From assembly GCA_015680685.1 (NCBI GenBank), contig MNCI01010386.1, positions 332,315 to 396,314 on the forward strand: DNA of 64,000 nt, written 5' to 3'. Both the position numbers and the translations under genes were made by a program. The DNA comes from Gnetum montanum (taxonomy: Eukaryota; Streptophyta; Gnetopsida; Gnetales; Gnetaceae). The notes under the pieces were generated by a model that was not told the DNA's origin, did no database searches, and saw nothing but the letters and a program-made list of their open reading frames with translations. Shown here in pieces: positions 49,672-62,063 of the stretch. Position 1 is the first letter of the stretch, and the number at the start of each line of letters is the position of its first letter.

Positions 49672-51444
49672 TATAATGACCAAAAACATCAGTGGCTGAA
49701 ATCACTGAGGGGTCAATGGATGCACAACCTTAACCCTGCCTCCATGGGAGGGCCTTGCTAGAAATGGAGACGGAGCACCCTAAATGGTCTTGTCAATCAA
49801 ATAGTGACTTTGTCAGTTGCAATTGAGGTAATTGGTGCAACTGAAGGGTCGCATGGTTAGCCAAAGTACAAATGCAAGCAATGTGAAATGGTACTAAGTG
49901 TCAAAGTAGTGCTTCATAGTGTTACGTACAGGATAGCCATAGAATGGAAGCAAACATCAACCAAAATGAGGGTGTCAACCTACAGAGATTACTACCCAAC
50001 CATAATACAATGTGATGATGCATGAAAAAGTGCAGATAGATGTAAGAAAATGCTAGAAATGGAAGAGAAAAATGGAACACCACCCCAAATGGGAGCATAG
50101 TTAACTCCAAAAGGATCTTAGAAGTTACACAATGTATAACAAGTGTAGTGGAAGCATAGCCACAATCTCGGTGATGTCAGGCTATGAATTCTGGTGCTTG
50201 CCATGATGAACCATGCTAGCCAAGTTGGCCATCGTAGTGTACTATGTGGTGTTCTGCAAGGCTGCAATGGGGCTATAGTGTAACATGCAATGCAGGGCTA
50301 CAACAAGGCTACGGTGTATTGTGTAGTGTAGGGTGGAAACTAGGCTATGGTGTACCATGTGATGTAGGGTTGCAATAGGGTCATGATGTACCATGCAATG
50401 CAGGGCTACAATGGAACTACAATGTACCATGCAATGTAGTGCTACAATAGGGTTGTGGTGTACCGTACGATGCAACTATGCTCTCTATCGATGTGGTGTG
50501 CTTTGGGTCTCATTCGCCCACGGAGCTAAGTGCCAAGATGCCAAAATGCCAAATGCCAAATGAAAGTGCCAACTACCAACCTAGTGAAAATGGAGGCTAA
50601 CCCCTAAAACATTAGGGAATAGGGGTATTTATAAGGCTAGGGTTAACCAAAAATGTGGATCAAGTGGCATGTGGTAGTGTGGTAAGTGGGACTATGAGAA
50701 AAATTCCAAAAAATTTCTAATTCCAGAGGTAACCAAAAAAAAGTTCAAAAATTTTCTAACTCTGGTTGGTACGCTCACCTCGTATTATGCATAGGACACA
50801 AGATGCTGCCTAACAATAGGGCATAACATAGACACTTGAAAGAATTTGGTAAAAATTGCAATCCTTGTTCTTGCTATGCTAGCTATGCTCTAGAGCGTAG
50901 CAGGGGCAATGGGAGCATAACACAACACTTAGAAAAATTTCTACAACTTGCTACACTCACCCTGTGTTACACATGAGATGCATACCTTAGCAGTTAAAAT
51001 AAATTTTGCAAAACTTGTGTCTTGTACTAGCTATGCTAGCTATGCTCTAAAGCATAACAGGGGCAATGGGAGCATAGCACAACACTTTAAAAAAAATTTG
51101 CAGCTTGCTACACTCACCCCGTCTTACATGCAGGATGTGTAACTTAGCAATTAGAAAATATTTTGCAAAACTAGTGTCTTGTGCTAGCTATGCTACTACG
51201 CTCTAGAGCATGGTAGGGGCAATGGAAGCATAGCACAACACTTAGAAAAAATTATGTAGCTTGCTACACTTACCCTGTGTTATGTGCGAGACATGTAACT
51301 AAGTAGTTAGAAAATTTTTACACAATTGGTAGTTGAAGCTAACTACACTCAACATTTAGAAAATCTTGGGCAAAGTTCCACCATCTTGACAATAAGCCAA
51401 ATTCGTAGTTGAGACACTAATACCCGAAATTTTATAGTGTTTCA
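49672..51444 (-). repeat. 5' LTR of element 3 (right copy)
   Basis: Colinear with 42036-43929, including the minisatellite (about 50210-50475) and the 180-bp repeats (about 50755-51375). TATAAATA at 50626-50633. Slightly shorter than the left copy because of repeat-number differences. Confidence 0.85.
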
Positions 51445-51449
51445 TGTAT

Positions 51450-52269
51450 AGTAACCCTCTAAATTTGGGCATCCATCTCACCTTAATTTGGTAGTGAACT
51501 TGCAGCAAATTTACATCAAATTTGCAGCCATTTTGTAGCCATTTCATAGCCAATTTGCAAGAAAATCATAGCCAATTTGCAGCCCCATTCATAGCATAAC
51601 GATCTTATAAAAGCTAGCCTCCAACACCATTTATAAGTTTAAAAATATTTTGGGCATACAAGCAATTTTGGTTCATCATTTTTTACAAGAGTCAACACTT
51701 ACACAATTCAACAATTCCAAGCAATTTGTATACACATAGTTCCACACTTGGGGCATTTTCAAGCACTTAAGAGCTCTTGCAAGTTTCCATACTTGCACTC
51801 TCTTAAATCCCAACATGGAAGCATTGTATCCTTGAGTGACCCTACTTGTAGAACTAAGGTTACAATAGTAAAGGAAGGTTTGATAGCATCAAGAGTGGCT
51901 TAGCACTTGGATCATGGAGTAGATCACATCAACTTCAACTGGCTTTGAACTTCTACATAAGTGAACCCCCTTTTTGCTCATCCAAGCATCATTTATACAC
52001 ATTTCTCTAACTTATTCTTTATTCTTTCTTAATAAAGTTTTAAGCTTTTAGTTTTACATTTAAAATTAAATTTATTTTCTATGTATTATTTGGATTTGTT
52101 TATATTTCCATGTTTTGCATCACATAAGTCCTTGGTTGATCTACTGGACTAGCTAGGATGCCTTGAATTCCATTTTTATCATGGAGGCCCTAGGGATTTG
52201 AGGTTAGGCAACTGCTTGCACTAAAGATCCTTAGTTTTCTTCCAACAATTGAGGTTTTCAATTGCAACA
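51450..52269 (+). repeat. 3' LTR of element 2, second part
   Basis: Resumes after the duplicated TGTAT. The last 145 bp (from CATAAGTCC at 52125) align with the end of LTR 1 (13914-14058), ending GCAACA. The two parts give an LTR of about 1.56 kb, similar to LTR 1 (1658 bp). Confidence 0.65.
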
Positions 52270-53330
52270 AGAATGTGATATGAGTAGACTAACTTGTATT
52301 TTGGCATAGAGGAAGTTATAAAACTCATTGATTATGAAAAAATCTAGGTTCTTACCCCTCTACTTCAGTGATTATCTATGCTCAATGATAGTTCGGTCTT
52401 TTGGGTCATAACTGCACATTGCATCTTGACTGGAAGCCATGTAAGTAGGTTGAGTGATAATATGGTTGATTTACAAAAGAGCATTAACTGGGTATTCAAC
52501 TAAGTTATGAATTAAAAGTTTTGGCAATTGAAAATGCTCAATGTATAAAAGATTTTGCCTATGGGATATGGTGGAAATTGCAACTACAAGAGCAATGCAA
52601 ATGGCAATGGAAGTGTTGTACACTACATTGGTAAAATTGATTAATTAATTTTATTAAAATCTTTTTTGATGCTTTGCAGTGTAGGGAATAATGGCTATGT
52701 TGCAAATTGTTGTTAGAAAAATTACAATAAAAATGTCTTGAGCAAGTCACTAGTTTTTATGTTAGGTTCACTTAACCTAGCCTATAGTGTAAAAATATTC
52801 TAGGCTTTTTAAAAATATATTGGGCCTATAGGAGAATCTCAACCAAAAATTTTTGCAAAATTATTAGTGAAAGAGCAATGAGAAAATACACTTGCCTCTA
52901 GGAAAACCTAAAGGAAAATTTTGAAAATAGCAACTACAGATAGTTGTGTTTTTCATGTTGGGCTTTACAAAGTTCAATAATTGTCTTGAAAATTGCAAAT
53001 CACCCAAACCTACTGTAATTTATACACTAGGCTTGGAAAAGCTAGCACTTAGCGTAAAAATAACAAATTTATATTAGGCGATAATTTTTGTATTGAGTTT
53101 TTAGGAAAAATCCCAAAACTAATTTTTATATTAAACAAGAAATAAAATCAAGTTGCAAGACAACATTGACTTTAGAAAAAAAACCAACACATAATTGCAG
53201 TGTTAAGGCTATTCTACTTTTGAGAAGAATCCTAAAGTAAAATTTTAAAGTTTTATCTTAAACACAAACACATAAAAATAAATCCAAGGGGGGAAGGTAG
53301 AGTAGGATTGGATGAAAAATTTAGGTGGAG
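52270..53330 (-). other. AT-rich interval, possible 5' internal region of a truncated minus-strand element
   Basis: No coding region recognised. It lies downstream (sense) of a primer-binding site and LTR at 53331-54519, so it may be the leader and gag start of that element, cut by the insertion of element 2. Reading frames here are short and AT-driven. Confidence 0.35.
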
Positions 53331-54519
53331 GTCCTCCTTCTAGTACCAAAAGCTATAACACTTGAAAAATTTGATGCTTTAGGGACAAAGATTTTAGAGT
53401 GAAACAACTTATCTTCAAATCCTATGAGCCTTAAGAAAAGGATTTGAAGCACCTTGGATAGTCTTGTTGATCACCCAGGGACTTACAATTTGTAAAATAA
53501 TGTGATTAAATAAAATATAAATGTAGATCTAGAAATAAAGAAACTAAAAATAAATTTACATTGAACAAACGAACTACATTTTTTTATTAAAATAATAAAA
53601 TCATTTGCAGGAACAAAGTTTTAAAAAGTACAAATTTATGTCCTTTGGATGCACAAAGAGCCAAATGGAGGATGCTTAGTTTCCAATGTAGTCCACAAGA
53701 TGCTTTTTGTAGTCAACTTTACTATTTGAAAATTCCAAGTTTTTTACTTCTAAAGTTTCTTGTTGGTTTCTCCAATATTGAGATTTGTGCTATGGATGAT
53801 AGAATGGTTATAGACTCTTGGTAGATTTACACTACACTAAAAGTCCCAATGTTCAACCAAATGCCAAAATGCCCAAAATTCCCTTCAATGTGATCAACTT
53901 TGGTTTAAATAGATCATTTGGTGACTAATTCAACGTTGCAAATATTTTCCATGATTGTTGACAAATTGCTGCAAAATTCTAGTGTGTGCAGGTCATTCTT
54001 AGACATTGCATTTTCTCAATTTGGAAACTTTTCATGCTTTTTACACTGGCTTCATTGTTGCCTAGCTTAAAAATTCAAAGTGAAAATTTATATGCCAGCT
54101 TTGCAACCTTCCCAACATAAAAATTCGAAGTCCAAATTTATACACTGGCCTTGTAGGTTACTCTAGCATATAAACTACTACGGCTAGCATAAAAATTAAA
54201 AATTACCCAAATTTGATAATTTTAGTCTTTCCAAGCCTAGGTATATGCAAAATACATTTTTTTTTCTACCTATAAGAAGAGGCATTCATAACTCATTAAG
54301 CATTTTTTAGCTTCCATAAGCTAAGATCTATGATATTGCAACCTATGAACTACACATTTTACATTTTACATTGAAAATTCTAACTCAAATTCTAGTGGTG
54401 AAGGTTGCAACACCAAGGATTGGGGAAAATAAGGTAATTGTTTCTATAATTATTTTTCCATCAAATTACAATCAATATTATTCATGGGTGTCAACATGGA
54501 TTTTCTTTGTAGTGTTTCA
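53331..54519 (-). repeat. LTR with primer-binding site of a further related element
   Basis: The plus strand GTCCTCCTTCTAGTACCA (53331-53348) matches the element C primer site. Five bases on, an LTR begins TATAACACTT (53354) and ends AGTGTTTCA at 54519, matching the termini of C and 3. No partner LTR was found in the window, so the element is truncated or solo with leader. Confidence 0.6.
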
Positions 54520-56500
54520 ATGGGATTATCTTTCTACATGCTAATTATACCTAGATTATAATAGCAAGCTTTGAAGGAAAGGTATTTAAGTTATCCAGAT
54601 TTGTGGCTCTGTATTTGATAGCTTTAGAAGTAGGGCATCATATATGGAAAAAAATTTTATAGTATGATTATAAGCATAAGGAGGTTTTCCCTCTAAAATT
54701 TAACTTTTGGGAATTCATCAACTTAGGGCATCTAAGAGAAATGGCTAGAAGATATAGAGGGTAATAAAGTTTTCCTCTAGCTCTAAGAAAAATATATTAA
54801 TTTGCTAAAGAAAGAAAGTTTCATTAACTAGATAAAATATATGTAGTCTATCTTAGAACAACCAAAAAAGAGGTAAATCAAGCTAAAGATGAAGCTCCAA
54901 TGTAGCTAAAAAAATGCCTATCAATGAAGCTATTGACCATAGCCTATGATGCTCTAGTTATTGAAGTATGTAGATGGATAGAAGATAGGGATCACCCCTT
55001 GGCAAGAAACTTCTTAGAATAATCCTTCACTCAAATGAAAGAAAATTATTTTTCTTGGAAGCTACAAGAATCAAAGAATATAATGTCTAATGAAAGGTTT
55101 TCCCTTGACAAAGTAAAATACATAAGAGCCAAAGCCATTAGAAAAACAAGAGTTAAGCAAGAAAGGACCAAAAAAATAGCTACAACAACAACAATGACAA
55201 CGACTAGAGTAACAAAGTTTAAAAGAGCTACAACAGTAACAACTTTTGAAATAATAGAACTTAAAGGAACAAAAACAATATTTAGAACAAAAACATGAAG
55301 AAGGAGGAAGCTCATCTTCAGCCCTCAATTTTTTATCAAGATACTTAATGTAAGGCATTTTCTAGTCCTTTAAAGTAAAATAAAAAGAAGGGTACATCAT
55401 CCTTATCTAGAAGCTACTCACAAAGCAGGAGATGAAATCTAGTGCCATCTTTCAGTATAAGGATGATGATCCATAAACTAGAAAGCAAAAGCTCATGATG
55501 TCTCATCAAGATATGTCAAACATTGTAGCTATTTTGATTAAAGATTTGACACACATAGTTGATCATCAAATAGCTAAGCTTAAAGAATTTCTTGTGCAAA
55601 AGGAACATGAGACATCAATGTTGTGAGATGAATTAAAAAGCTCTAGAGAAACAAAAGTAGTTGAAATTAATGATTACTATCAAAGAATCATTACTAGATA
55701 ATAAGAAGCAAAAAGTAGCTTAGATGAAAGAAAGACTAGCTATGATAAGCTTAGAGTTAGAGTAGGTTAGGAAAGGTACAGCTGCAGATTATTCATACCT
55801 ATCTCTACCAAGTTTCATGGAAATAATCATTGAAATAAATTATAGCAAAGAATGTATGAAGAAAACAAGGAATGAAATTACTAAAATTTGAGAAAAATAA
55901 GCCATATTTATGCATATGAACAAAAATTCAATAGAATTGTTTGATTTAGATAGATCTAAAAGAGAGTTGTTACCTCAATACAAACAGGGTTTTTTTGGAT
56001 ATGATGATGATGGTAGTTATCAAAATCATGAATGAAACTACCAAGAAGATGCTAGAATTGGAATATTTTTATGCAAGTGCCGGAGCTACTTTAACAAAAA
56101 TAACTAATTCCTTAACTAAATCATGTTTGGGAGAAACAACCATTCAAGAAGTTTTAAAGAGGCTTAATGACACTAAACTAGATATGATGAATTTGACTAT
56201 TAAGGCTCTTCTCAATCATGGAATATTATCTTAATAGCTATCAATTGGAGAGCTTTAGATTGAGAGAATGAAGAAAATTTTGAAGAAATCAAATAGCTAT
56301 CAAATGATCTATAGATATATGAGAAGAATGTAAGATAATTGGAGCCTTAGCCCTTGTAATGACTGTAATTTCTAGTGGCTAATATATAAAGCCTAGAGAA
56401 GAAGTTTGGCAAGAAACTTTTAGAGGGAGGAATTTGGGAAAAGAAAAGCTTGTAAAAAGAATATTTTTCAATTTTATTTTAAAAAAGTTCTATCTATTTC
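54520..56500 (+). other. Unassigned AT-rich stretch with broken plus-strand reading frames
   Basis: A series of plus-strand frames (for example 55035-55298, lysine- and threonine-rich, and 55995-56234 with ETTKKMLELEYFYAS) read protein-like between stops over about 1.5 kb. I recognise no family. It could be a decayed retrotransposon gag or accessory region. A poly-threonine stretch near 55180 may be slippage. Confidence 0.3.
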
Positions 56501-57137
56501 CTATATTTTTTATTTTTCAATTAGCAATTATATTAAATACCTGTTTCTTATATATCTAACCTAGTCATTACATAGCTATGTTTCTATGCAATGTCAGTTT
56601 TTGAATAGGTTATTTTCTCTATGAGATGAGGTTTAACTTGTTTTTATTATTCTAGTTGAATAAAATAGCTTTTATAAGTGTCCATTCTAAATTATTTTAA
56701 CATAGAAATAGTGTCATTTTTTATACAGTTCTAAGCTTTATGAATAATTTAATTTCCTCACTTTCTTGCTATGTTTAGCTATCCTTTTATGATTTAGCTT
56801 TAGGAAGTTAGCTAACAAATATCTTAGAATTAAAGAATGACATATTTTATAAAATCACTCATTTGTTATATTAGTTATGGGAGATTTAAGACTAGACCTA
56901 TAGGGAAACTATTCAATTACCTTTAATTATGTTAAGAGGTAGCTACATGCAATAGCCATTAGATACATATAAGATAACATGTTCTTAGGAATATTTTCCA
57001 TTTTCAAATATAATTAGCCATATAAAAGCTCATTTAAACCAATGGAAGCTATTTGGAGGCATCTGTATCTTGGTGGTACTAGAGACTAGCAACCACCCAA
57101 AATAAGTAATCATAATAAGCTATTTTTTGTGGTAAAG
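56501..57137. other. AT-rich interval without recognised features
   Basis: Nothing beyond AT-rich sequence and short chance frames. Confidence 0.3.
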
Positions 57138-58240
57138 TCATTCCTCTGCTATAGTACTTTCCATCTTTATTAAATCAAATTCTTGTAAAATCACCAACCA
57201 TTGTATGACATGTGGGTTCATCACTAGTTTATTCAATGGAAAATGAATAGCACTATGATTAGTATGTACAAAGAGAGGATATCCAATCTCATAGTACCTA
57301 AATTTCTCAAGAGCATACATCACTATCATTAGCTCTTTCTTTGTTTTGGTGTAAATAAGTTGGGTACTTGCAATGATTCTACTCATATAGTGGATATAAT
57401 ATGGAAATTTTTTATCATTCATTTGTGTAAGTACCACTTCAAAGAAAAAATTAGATGCATCTATCATGATGTAGAAGGGTTTGGACCAATCTAGTGCTTG
57501 TAGAATTGGTGTTTCCGCATGCTTCTATTTCAAGAGTTATAATGCTCATTTACATCCATTAATTCATTCAAATGGTATGTACTTATTAAGCTCCACCAAT
57601 GACTTGGATATTTTTGAAAAAAATTTAATGAATATTTTGTAGTAACTAGCATGTCAAAGGAATGGCCTTAAACCTTTTAACTATTTAAGGTTGTCTTGAT
57701 ATTTCTTGGATTACCCTTACTTTTTTTAGATCTACCTCAATACCTTTTTCTCAAATTTAGTGTTCCAAGACAACATCCTTCTAGACCATTAGATGGCTTT
57801 TATAATAGTTGAGCTTAAGGTTGGTTTCCACATATCATTTTAGAACCTACTCAAGATGATTTGGTGTTTGTTAAAAATTCACACCATAGGTGCAAAAGTC
57901 ATTCATAAATACCTCTATACCACTAATAATTTAATATGCTCAATATAATATGTTGTAATGTGTAGGAGCATTACACACAAAAAAAGAACATCTTTTTGTA
58001 TGAAAAATTTTCGTAGGGACTTCTGAACATTATTTTAACTTAATCTAATGGAGTGATTTGATTTTGATTATAGCAACTATATCTATCCAAAAAAACTACT
58101 ACAATTATGTCCAACACCTAATTCATAAATGACAAAGGAAACTGATCCTTGAAAATGGCCATATTCAACAACTTGAAATCTATATAGACCCTTCATTACC
58201 TACCTTTCTTAGGTACTATGATATGTTGGCTTACACACTT
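57138..58240 (-). pseudogene. pol: Athila-like Ty3/gypsy RT and RNase H remnant
   Basis: On the minus strand: VPKKG then a VYIDFKLLN-like stretch and KDQFPLSF near 58220-58120, the catalytic FMNDF (FMDDF expected) near 57900, then RNase H at 57467-57138 with MIDASNFFFEVVLTQ, YTKTKKELMIVMYALEKFRY and VHTNHSAIHFPLNK. The FMDDF form and RNase H wording are like the Athila clade. RT is full of stops; RNase H is open but has asparagine for the usual aspartate in HTNH. No link to elements 1-3. Confidence 0.75.
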
Positions 58241-59137
58241 AATGTCTACCACAAGATAGATAAATCTATCCTTAAGGAGATTTTCTACCTTTATTCTTAT
58301 GACCTATTTTAGTTTTGGGTTTAATCTTCTTTGCAACTATCTATTGGGCTCAATGGTGGAATCCCTATAGATCCTATGTTGGAATATGTATGGATCAATT
58401 CCTATTATCTTGTCATATGATCAAGAAAATATTGTTAACCATCTATTAACCACCTTTATCAGCTCTTCTCTCTAGTCCTTACTAAACTAGGCATTGATGA
58501 TTACTAGTTTTTCATTATTTAGAAAAACATACTTTAAACATTATGGGAATGTTTTGAATTCCAAGGATTTTAGAATTTTTAACTTTTTCTTATCTACTTC
58601 TATTTTCCTTTTAATTTTTATTCCTAAGAGTTAGTATCTAATTTTCTCCATTTTATTCATCTTATAAATGTATTTAGAAAAACATACTTTAAACATTATG
58701 GGAATGTTTTGAATTCCAAGGATTTTGGAATTTCTAACTTTTTCTTATCTACTTCTATTTTCCTTTTATTTTTTATTCCTAAGAGTTAGTATCTAAATTT
58801 CTCCATTTTATTCATCTTATAAATGTAAGAACTTGTAATTTTTCTTTTGGTTCCATGCATATTATTCAAGTAGAGTTAGCCAATACATCATGACATCAAC
58901 AATATCATCAAACATAACAAATGAGATAGCCATAGGCAATGACCAATAGATGGTACTAAGGGTATACTAGAAGGGGCTAAGGAGAACTTACATCTTCACC
59001 TATGGGACCACTGATGTCACTTGGTACCTGTACCATAACAAAACACATGTTTAACAAATAATCAACAAAATATGCAATCAAATTACAAACTATAAATTTA
59101 AAAAATTAAACTAAAATATGCTTAAAAATAAGCAAAA
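58241..59137. repeat. 155-bp tandem duplication and AT-rich flank
   Basis: Two near-identical copies at about 58516-58670 and 58671-58827, each starting TATTTAGAAAAACATACTTT. The bases 58241-58430 may be further decayed RT or protease-RT linker. The part after 58870 resembles the 3' flank of the second antisense copy (near 17400). Confidence 0.55.
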
Positions 59138-60820
59138 TTAGGAGGGTTTAGCTACAACCTTTTCTAATGGAAGATTCCAAAGACCAACCTCCAATTGATG
59201 GAGGATTTGATTCTTGGTCATGTGGACCAAGTCCACCTCTCCGAGATTGATTCCTATTAAGATGTTGCTTTCATCGATTTCTATCCATGTAGGTGGCTCC
59301 CCCAAAAAAGTTCCAATATTCACCTCCCTAGAAGTAGTAGAGACCTAAGGAGATGGAAAATCATCAATGGTTAGAGAACTTTCAAAACATTTGAAGACTT
59401 CCTCTGCCTAAATCTCCTTCATGAATAGCTCCAACTGCATCGTTCAATAAACTCCTCCTTTAACCACATGAGGTAGGCTTCACATTAAACCTTGTATTTC
59501 TTCTTGTGATCTTTATATGTTCAGTCCCACTCAAGAACCCAAGCACAATAGTCTCTTTACTCCCTAGCCTTATTAGCTGGCAAGTCCATCTGCAATTTTT
59601 TCTTTTCAACCTCCCTGGCAAGTGCAACCTTTCCATGGATGAAATTCCAATACCATGTCCACTTCATCTCTTTGGTTTGCATGAAACTCTTATTGGCCAC
59701 TTGGACCTCCACAAATTCCTTACGATCCTTGAGATTCCTATTAGCCTCAACTAGCTTCTTTTTTTGTTTTTTCAACACTACAACATGTTCCCATAGGAAC
59801 TCATTGGAAAATTGAACTTCCCATGAATTTTTGGAACATGAAAATGCACAATCAGTTGCACTTTCATACAAATTTCATGCTACATTCTTCACATCTGAGA
59901 GCAAGCTTGGTAAGTCATCAATCTCAACAAGGCAGTTGGGATCCCATCTAAGTTTAAGTGCTGAAAACAACACAAAAAGATACATGCAAAAATAATAAGT
60001 AACCAAATAACCAAGAAATAACAAAACAACTAAAACAATGTGACTATAAAACAAAACAAAAAACTAAAAATGCATACACAAGCTAAGTTCTTACTAACAT
60101 CAAGAGCAACCTATTACAACCAAACAATAATGCCCTTAGCCATTCCCTACATAAAATTCCTCTTATCAAGAGTGTTCACCCATGGCTTCATGAAAAACAT
60201 GGAGGTTGAGTGATGGGCTAAGGTTTAGTAGCTATAGCAAGCATAACAACCAATAAATGATTAAGGAAAAGCTACTAGGATAATGCAAAAAACAAAATGC
60301 ATACATACTTGGAGCATCATCTAGGATAATGATAGGGGATTCACCTAGCTATGAAGGATCAAATATGGATTTAAATTCATTTAATGTGACATTGGATAAC
60401 CCCTCTTCCTCATGGCATTGTAGGATCTTCTCCTCTAGGTGTTTTTCTCTACCTTCCCTGCTATTTCTTAGGCTACCAACTCTTGTTGCTTGCCTACAAG
60501 AATAACAAGAGCAAAATGTAATATAACTTAGCATGTCTTGCCTAAAATGAAATAATAATATGACCTTATAATATAACAATGAAAAAAAACTAAAAAACCC
60601 AAACTAAAACATACCTGTGACCATGTCCAATGCTTGGCCAAGTCTAACCATGAACCTCCTCTTTGAGGATTGCTCGATCACTGGTGCTACCTCCTCAATC
60701 ATGGGCCTCTTAAATTTAGCTCTAGCTAAATCTTTAGCTTCAACCCACAATTTCTTGGCCCTATCAACATTCACACGATCAACTTGGGACTCAATCCCCA
60801 TGCTATTAAGGGAATCATAA
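59138..60820 (-). pseudogene. Third copy of the antisense gene, 3' part only
   Basis: Contains the end of exon 4 (from about 60801; AKFKRPMIEEVAP then SSKRR) with donor CACAG|GTATG at 60615, an exon-5 equivalent (about 60498-60310, SREGREKHLEEKILQCHEEE), a decayed exon 6 near 60150-60230 and exon 7 down to 59138. Exon 7 reads GTFLGEPPTWIEID and KNQILHQLEVGLWNLPLEKV, matching TFFPDPPRW and EDEIMQRLWAGLDKLPFVAE of the first copy. The HAD domain is missing: the copy ends where caulimovirid sequence begins. Confidence 0.65.
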
Positions 60821-60829
60821 CAATTTTTG

Positions 60830-61313
60830 GGGTATCAAAGCCTATGACAAAGTCATCAATATAATTGGCAACAAATGGATGAACATCTTTGAAAATAGTA
60901 TCCATTCATCTTTGAAACTGAGTTGGTGCATTCTTTAAACCGAATGGCATGACTATCCATTCGAACAGACCTTGAGGCGTATTGAATGCTATCTTGTGAA
61001 TATCTTCTTCGGCTATTTTAATTTGATGGTAACGGCTCTTGCAATCAAATTTGCTGAATACCTTCTTTCCTGCAACAATTTGAATTAATGCTTCCTTGTT
61101 GGGTAGAGGCCATTTGATGTCTATTGTTACTACATTCAAAGTAATATAGTTAATCACCATCCTTGCTTTTCCTCTGGTGATTTTAGCATGATTCCTGACA
61201 ATAAAACTTGAACAAGCATAATTAGATTGAGATTTTTGAATCAATCCTTTTTCCAAAAATTCTACTAGTTGCTTCGCCATTTCTTCGGTATCTTGTTGAT
61301 TTAAGACCATCAC
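60830..61313 (-). pseudogene. Caulimovirid-like reverse transcriptase fragment
   Basis: Minus-strand RT of an endogenous plant pararetrovirus. KVFSKFDCKSRYHQIKI and VMPFGLKNAP are typical of caulimovirid rather than Ty3 RTs. The catalytic YIDD is at 60852-60863, after a TGA at 60906-60908. The domain is cut off about 30 nt past the catalytic motif, where antisense-gene sequence starts. Old, inactive copy. Confidence 0.78.
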
Positions 61314-62063
61314 CTTGCACTAGACTAGGATATTATGCACAGTTGGAATGTGTGCTTTGGGGCTATCCTTGTCCCAAAATTCCAATGGATGTTCACAACA
61401 ACATTTCTGCAATTCTTTGAAGCACTGGCTATAGCATCATTCTTCATCATCATTCAAATCAATCTGCACTTTCTTTAATTGCTGAACTCTAGCATACTTT
61501 TGTTGTGCTATATCTTCTATCTCATATTGCGTTATGACTTGCTTTAATGAAGGATTTTCAGGACTGAAAGTTGAGCGCACCTGAGGATGCTTATTTCTTT
61601 GCATTTGAGCTGGAATTCTACTCAAAATGATCTTTGGAAGATCATCCTTTTGTGGCGAAGAACAAAAAATCATTTCATGACCAACTGTATATGGTCCTAG
61701 ACTATCCATAAAGAAAGCTCCTAATCCAATATCAAACCCACTATCGGAAATCTAGACAAAATTTGTTTTTCCCACATATTCATCATTTAGTGAGATTGGC
61801 ACATCAAAAGGAAAATGTGTGAGCTGACGAACACCATTCATAGTATCTAATGGAACTACTTTATGTGTCATCCAATTCTCAAGAACATCTTTATGACAAA
61901 AATTTAATGTTGCCCCAGTATCAATAAATGCTTGATATTTTCTCCATTTCTCTTTACCATCTATTGCAACTTTAACTAGAACCAACAAAATGCTATGTAA
62001 TGAAAGAAAATGCTTGATTTGATGTCTTACTTGAGGGTCAACCTGAGGTTTCTTTTCTTGCAC
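61314..62063 (-). pseudogene. Caulimovirid-like aspartic protease and linker
   Basis: The protease (62063-61752) has the active site FIDTGATLNF. The linker to RT (61709-61437) is open but of no known domain. Order protease then RT fits a caulimovirid polyprotein. Stops separate the pieces. Confidence 0.7.

Larger units (their letters stand above)
42036..51444 (-). mobile_element. Element 3: gag-pro-only LTR retrotransposon with intact target duplication
   Basis: Direct repeats at 42036-43929 and 49672-51444 flank minus-strand gag and protease remnants. The target duplication TGTAT is exact at 42031-42035 and 51445-51449. The primer-binding-site signature, the purine tract and the hairpin array lie as in element C. 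No RT or integrase. Strong C-to-T decay makes it older than C. It is inserted in the 3' LTR of element 2. Confidence 0.85.
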
